A stretch of 5,832 bases of DNA. Origin: an uncultured Coriobacteriaceae bacterium (GTDB lineage Bacteria > Actinomycetota > Coriobacteriia > Coriobacteriales > Atopobiaceae). Location: assembly GCA_900549525.1 (NCBI GenBank), contig UWSJ01000098.1:1-5832 (forward strand). The letters are read 5' to 3'. Of the stretch, positions 4,600-5,832 are shown piece by piece. The number at the start of each line of letters is the position of its first letter. Within the stretch, counting starts at the first letter, position 1. The position numbers and the translations under genes were made by a program. Below the pieces are notes generated by a model, which did no database searches, had not been told where the DNA came from, and worked only from the letters and a program-made list of their open reading frames with translations.

Positions 4600-5376
4600 C
4601 TACAGGGTAGCGGCCGCGTTAAGGACCATCTCGGAGAACGAGTCGGCCTTGAGCGAGGCACCGCCCACGAGGGCACCGTCCACGTCGGGCTTGGCCACGA
4701 GCTCGGCGATGTTGCCGGGCTTGGCGGAGCCACCGTAGAGCACGCGCACCTTGTCCGCGGTCTCCTTGCCGAAGATCTCGGCGAGGGTCTCACGGATGGC
4801 GCAGCAGACCTCCTGGGCGTCATCAGCCGTGGCGGTCTTGCCGGTACCAATGGCCCAGATGGGCTCGTATGCGATGACGTACTTGGAAGGATCGGAGAGA
4901 TCGAGGCCCTCGGTGTCCTTCTTGATCTGGTCGACGACGAACTCAACGTGCTTGCCGGCCTCGCGGACCTCAAGCGGCTCGCCGCAGCAGCTGATGGGCA
5001 CGATGTCGTGCGCCATCAGGGCCTTGGCCTTCTTGTTGATGTCCTCGTCGGTCTCGCCGAAGTAGCCACGACGCTCGGAGTGGCCAATGATGCAGTAGGT
5101 GGCGTTGACGGCCGTGAGCATGGACGGAGCGGTCTCGCCGGTGAAGGCGCCGGACTCCTCCCAGTACACGTTCTGCGCGCCGAGGGCAAACGGGGCCTGA
5201 GCCTGGTCGATGACCTCGGAGACGCCCTTGAGGTCAACCGTGGGCGGGCAGACGACCACGTCGACGCCCTTGAACTCCTTGCCAGTCAGGGCATCGGCAA
5301 GACCCTGAGCGAGGACAACGCCCTCCTCGTAGGTCTTGTTCATCTTCCAGTTGCCCGCAATCATGAGGTTACGCAT
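4600..5376 (-). CDS. tpiA: Triosephosphate isomerase
   Basis: Interconverts dihydroxyacetone phosphate and glyceraldehyde 3-phosphate in glycolysis; a cytosolic dimer in most bacteria. The 258-residue length is normal for the family. The catalytic residues are all present: N9 and K11 in AGNWKMNK, H99 in IIGHSERR, and the base E171 in AYEPIWAIGTG, whose IGTGK part is the mobile phosphate-gripping loop. The phosphate-binding LYGGSAKPGN (213-222) and ALVGGASL (235-242) are also intact. I chose the ATG at 5376 (MRNLMIAGNWKMN), which matches family N-termini and has GGAGG 9 nt upstream. A longer frame back to 5439 would extend into pgk by 21 residues and is unlikely. The start overlaps the end of pgk by 8 nt (ATGCGTAA), which suggests translational coupling. 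Confidence 0.98.
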   Translation of the reverse strand: MRNLMIAGNWKMNKTYEEGVVLAQGLADALTGKEFKGVDVVVCPPTVDLKGVSEVIDQAQAPFALGAQNVYWEESGAFTGETAPSMLTAVNATYCIIGHSERRGYFGETDEDINKKAKALMAHDIVPISCCGEPLEVREAGKHVEFVVDQIKKDTEGLDLSDPSKYVIAYEPIWAIGTGKTATADDAQEVCCAIRETLAEIFGKETADKVRVLYGGSAKPGNIAELVAKPDVDGALVGGASLKADSFSEMVLNAAATL

Positions 5377-5832
5377 CGAGAAGAGCCTCCACTCCCGGAA
5401 GAGCCTTGCCCTCAACGAGCTCCATGGACGCGCCACCACCGGTGGAGATCCAGCTCATCTTGTCGGCAAGGTCGAACTTGTTGATGGCGGCCACGGAGTC
5501 GCCACCGCCGATGATCGAGGTGCAGTCGGAGTCGGCCACGGCACGGGCGACGGCCTCGGTGCCCTTGGAGAACTGGTCGATCTCGAAGACGCCCATCGGG
5601 CCGTTCCAGAACACGGTCTTGGCGCCCTTGATGGCCTCGTCGAAGAGGGCAACGGTCTTGGGGCCGATGTCCATGCCCATGCGGTCGTCAGGAATCTTGT
5701 CGGAGTCAACGACCTCGCCCTGCGCATCCTCGCCGAAGTGGTCGGCAACGACGTTGTCGATCGGGAGAAGGATCTTGACGCCCTTCTTCTCGGCCTTCTC
5801 GAGCATCTCCTTGGCGCGGTCGACCCAGTCCT
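5369..5832 (-). CDS. pgk: Phosphoglycerate kinase, C-terminal part
   Basis: Transfers phosphate from 1,3-bisphosphoglycerate to ADP, the first ATP-forming step of glycolysis. Only the last 153 residues are in the window; the rest lies beyond the right edge. What is present is the nucleotide-binding C-terminal domain: LLPIDNVVADHF, WNGPMGVFE, the glycine-rich IIGGGDSVAA and the closing SWISTGGGASMELVEGKALPGVEAL, all standard for the family. The frame is open to the window edge. The TAA stop lies inside the tpiA start, so the two genes are translated as a coupled pair. The promoter and any upstream gap gene are outside the window. Confidence 0.98.
   Translation of the reverse strand, partial: DWVDRAKEMLEKAEKKGVKILLPIDNVVADHFGEDAQGEVVDSDKIPDDRMGMDIGPKTVALFDEAIKGAKTVFWNGPMGVFEIDQFSKGTEAVARAVADSDCTSIIGGGDSVAAINKFDLADKMSWISTGGGASMELVEGKALPGVEALLDA

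Noticed and set aside
5377..5439. A longer tpiA start at 5439
   Set aside because: It would add 21 residues that do not resemble triosephosphate isomerase N-termini and lie fully within pgk. The ATG at 5376 fits the family and has GGAGG upstream.

Overview
The window is high-GC bacterial DNA in which every well-supported gene lies on the minus strand. The genome type looks like a high-GC Gram-positive. The pgk-tpiA-secG order and the SecG sequence suggest an actinobacterium, most likely class Coriobacteriia (Olsenella/Atopobium/Collinsella relatives). That placement is an inference from gene order and protein flavour, not from a search.

The right third (4258-5832) is the end of a glycolysis/secretion cluster. 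In transcription order it holds the C-terminal part of phosphoglycerate kinase (pgk, cut by the window edge), triosephosphate isomerase (tpiA, overlapping pgk by 8 nt) and the small Sec translocon subunit SecG. A terminator-like hairpin lies between tpiA and secG, and a strong terminator follows secG.

The middle (about 3501-4257) has no intact gene. It holds a plus-strand fragment that may be a degraded TetR-type regulator C-terminus, then about 300 bp rich in repeats. A two-part motif (TCGTACA, 12-13 nt, CGGGGCATC) occurs three times, two copies forming a 126-bp inverted arrangement, and a separate 16-bp direct repeat is also present. This spacer ends at the promoter of a tRNA-Leu(GAG) gene, which is followed by a clean UUCG-loop terminator.

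The left half (106-3306) carries two genes that belong together. The first encodes a 742-residue PAS-GAF-PP2C (RsbU/SpoIIE-type) phosphatase. The second encodes a 289-residue protein fusing a STAS anti-sigma-antagonist domain to an RsbW/SpoIIAB-like ATPase/kinase domain. These are parts of a partner-switching stress or sigma-factor pathway: the phosphatase should sense a signal and remove phosphate from the STAS serine, while the ATPase domain would phosphorylate it or hold a sigma factor or other target. No sigma factor is visible here, so the output is unknown.

The window starts inside a tRNA-Gly(GCC) gene. Its promoter abuts the 3' end of the fusion gene and shares a 14-bp block with the tRNA-Leu promoter. 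The most interesting points are the antagonist-kinase fusion, the shared tRNA promoter block and the repeat cluster. I do not see a clearly new system.
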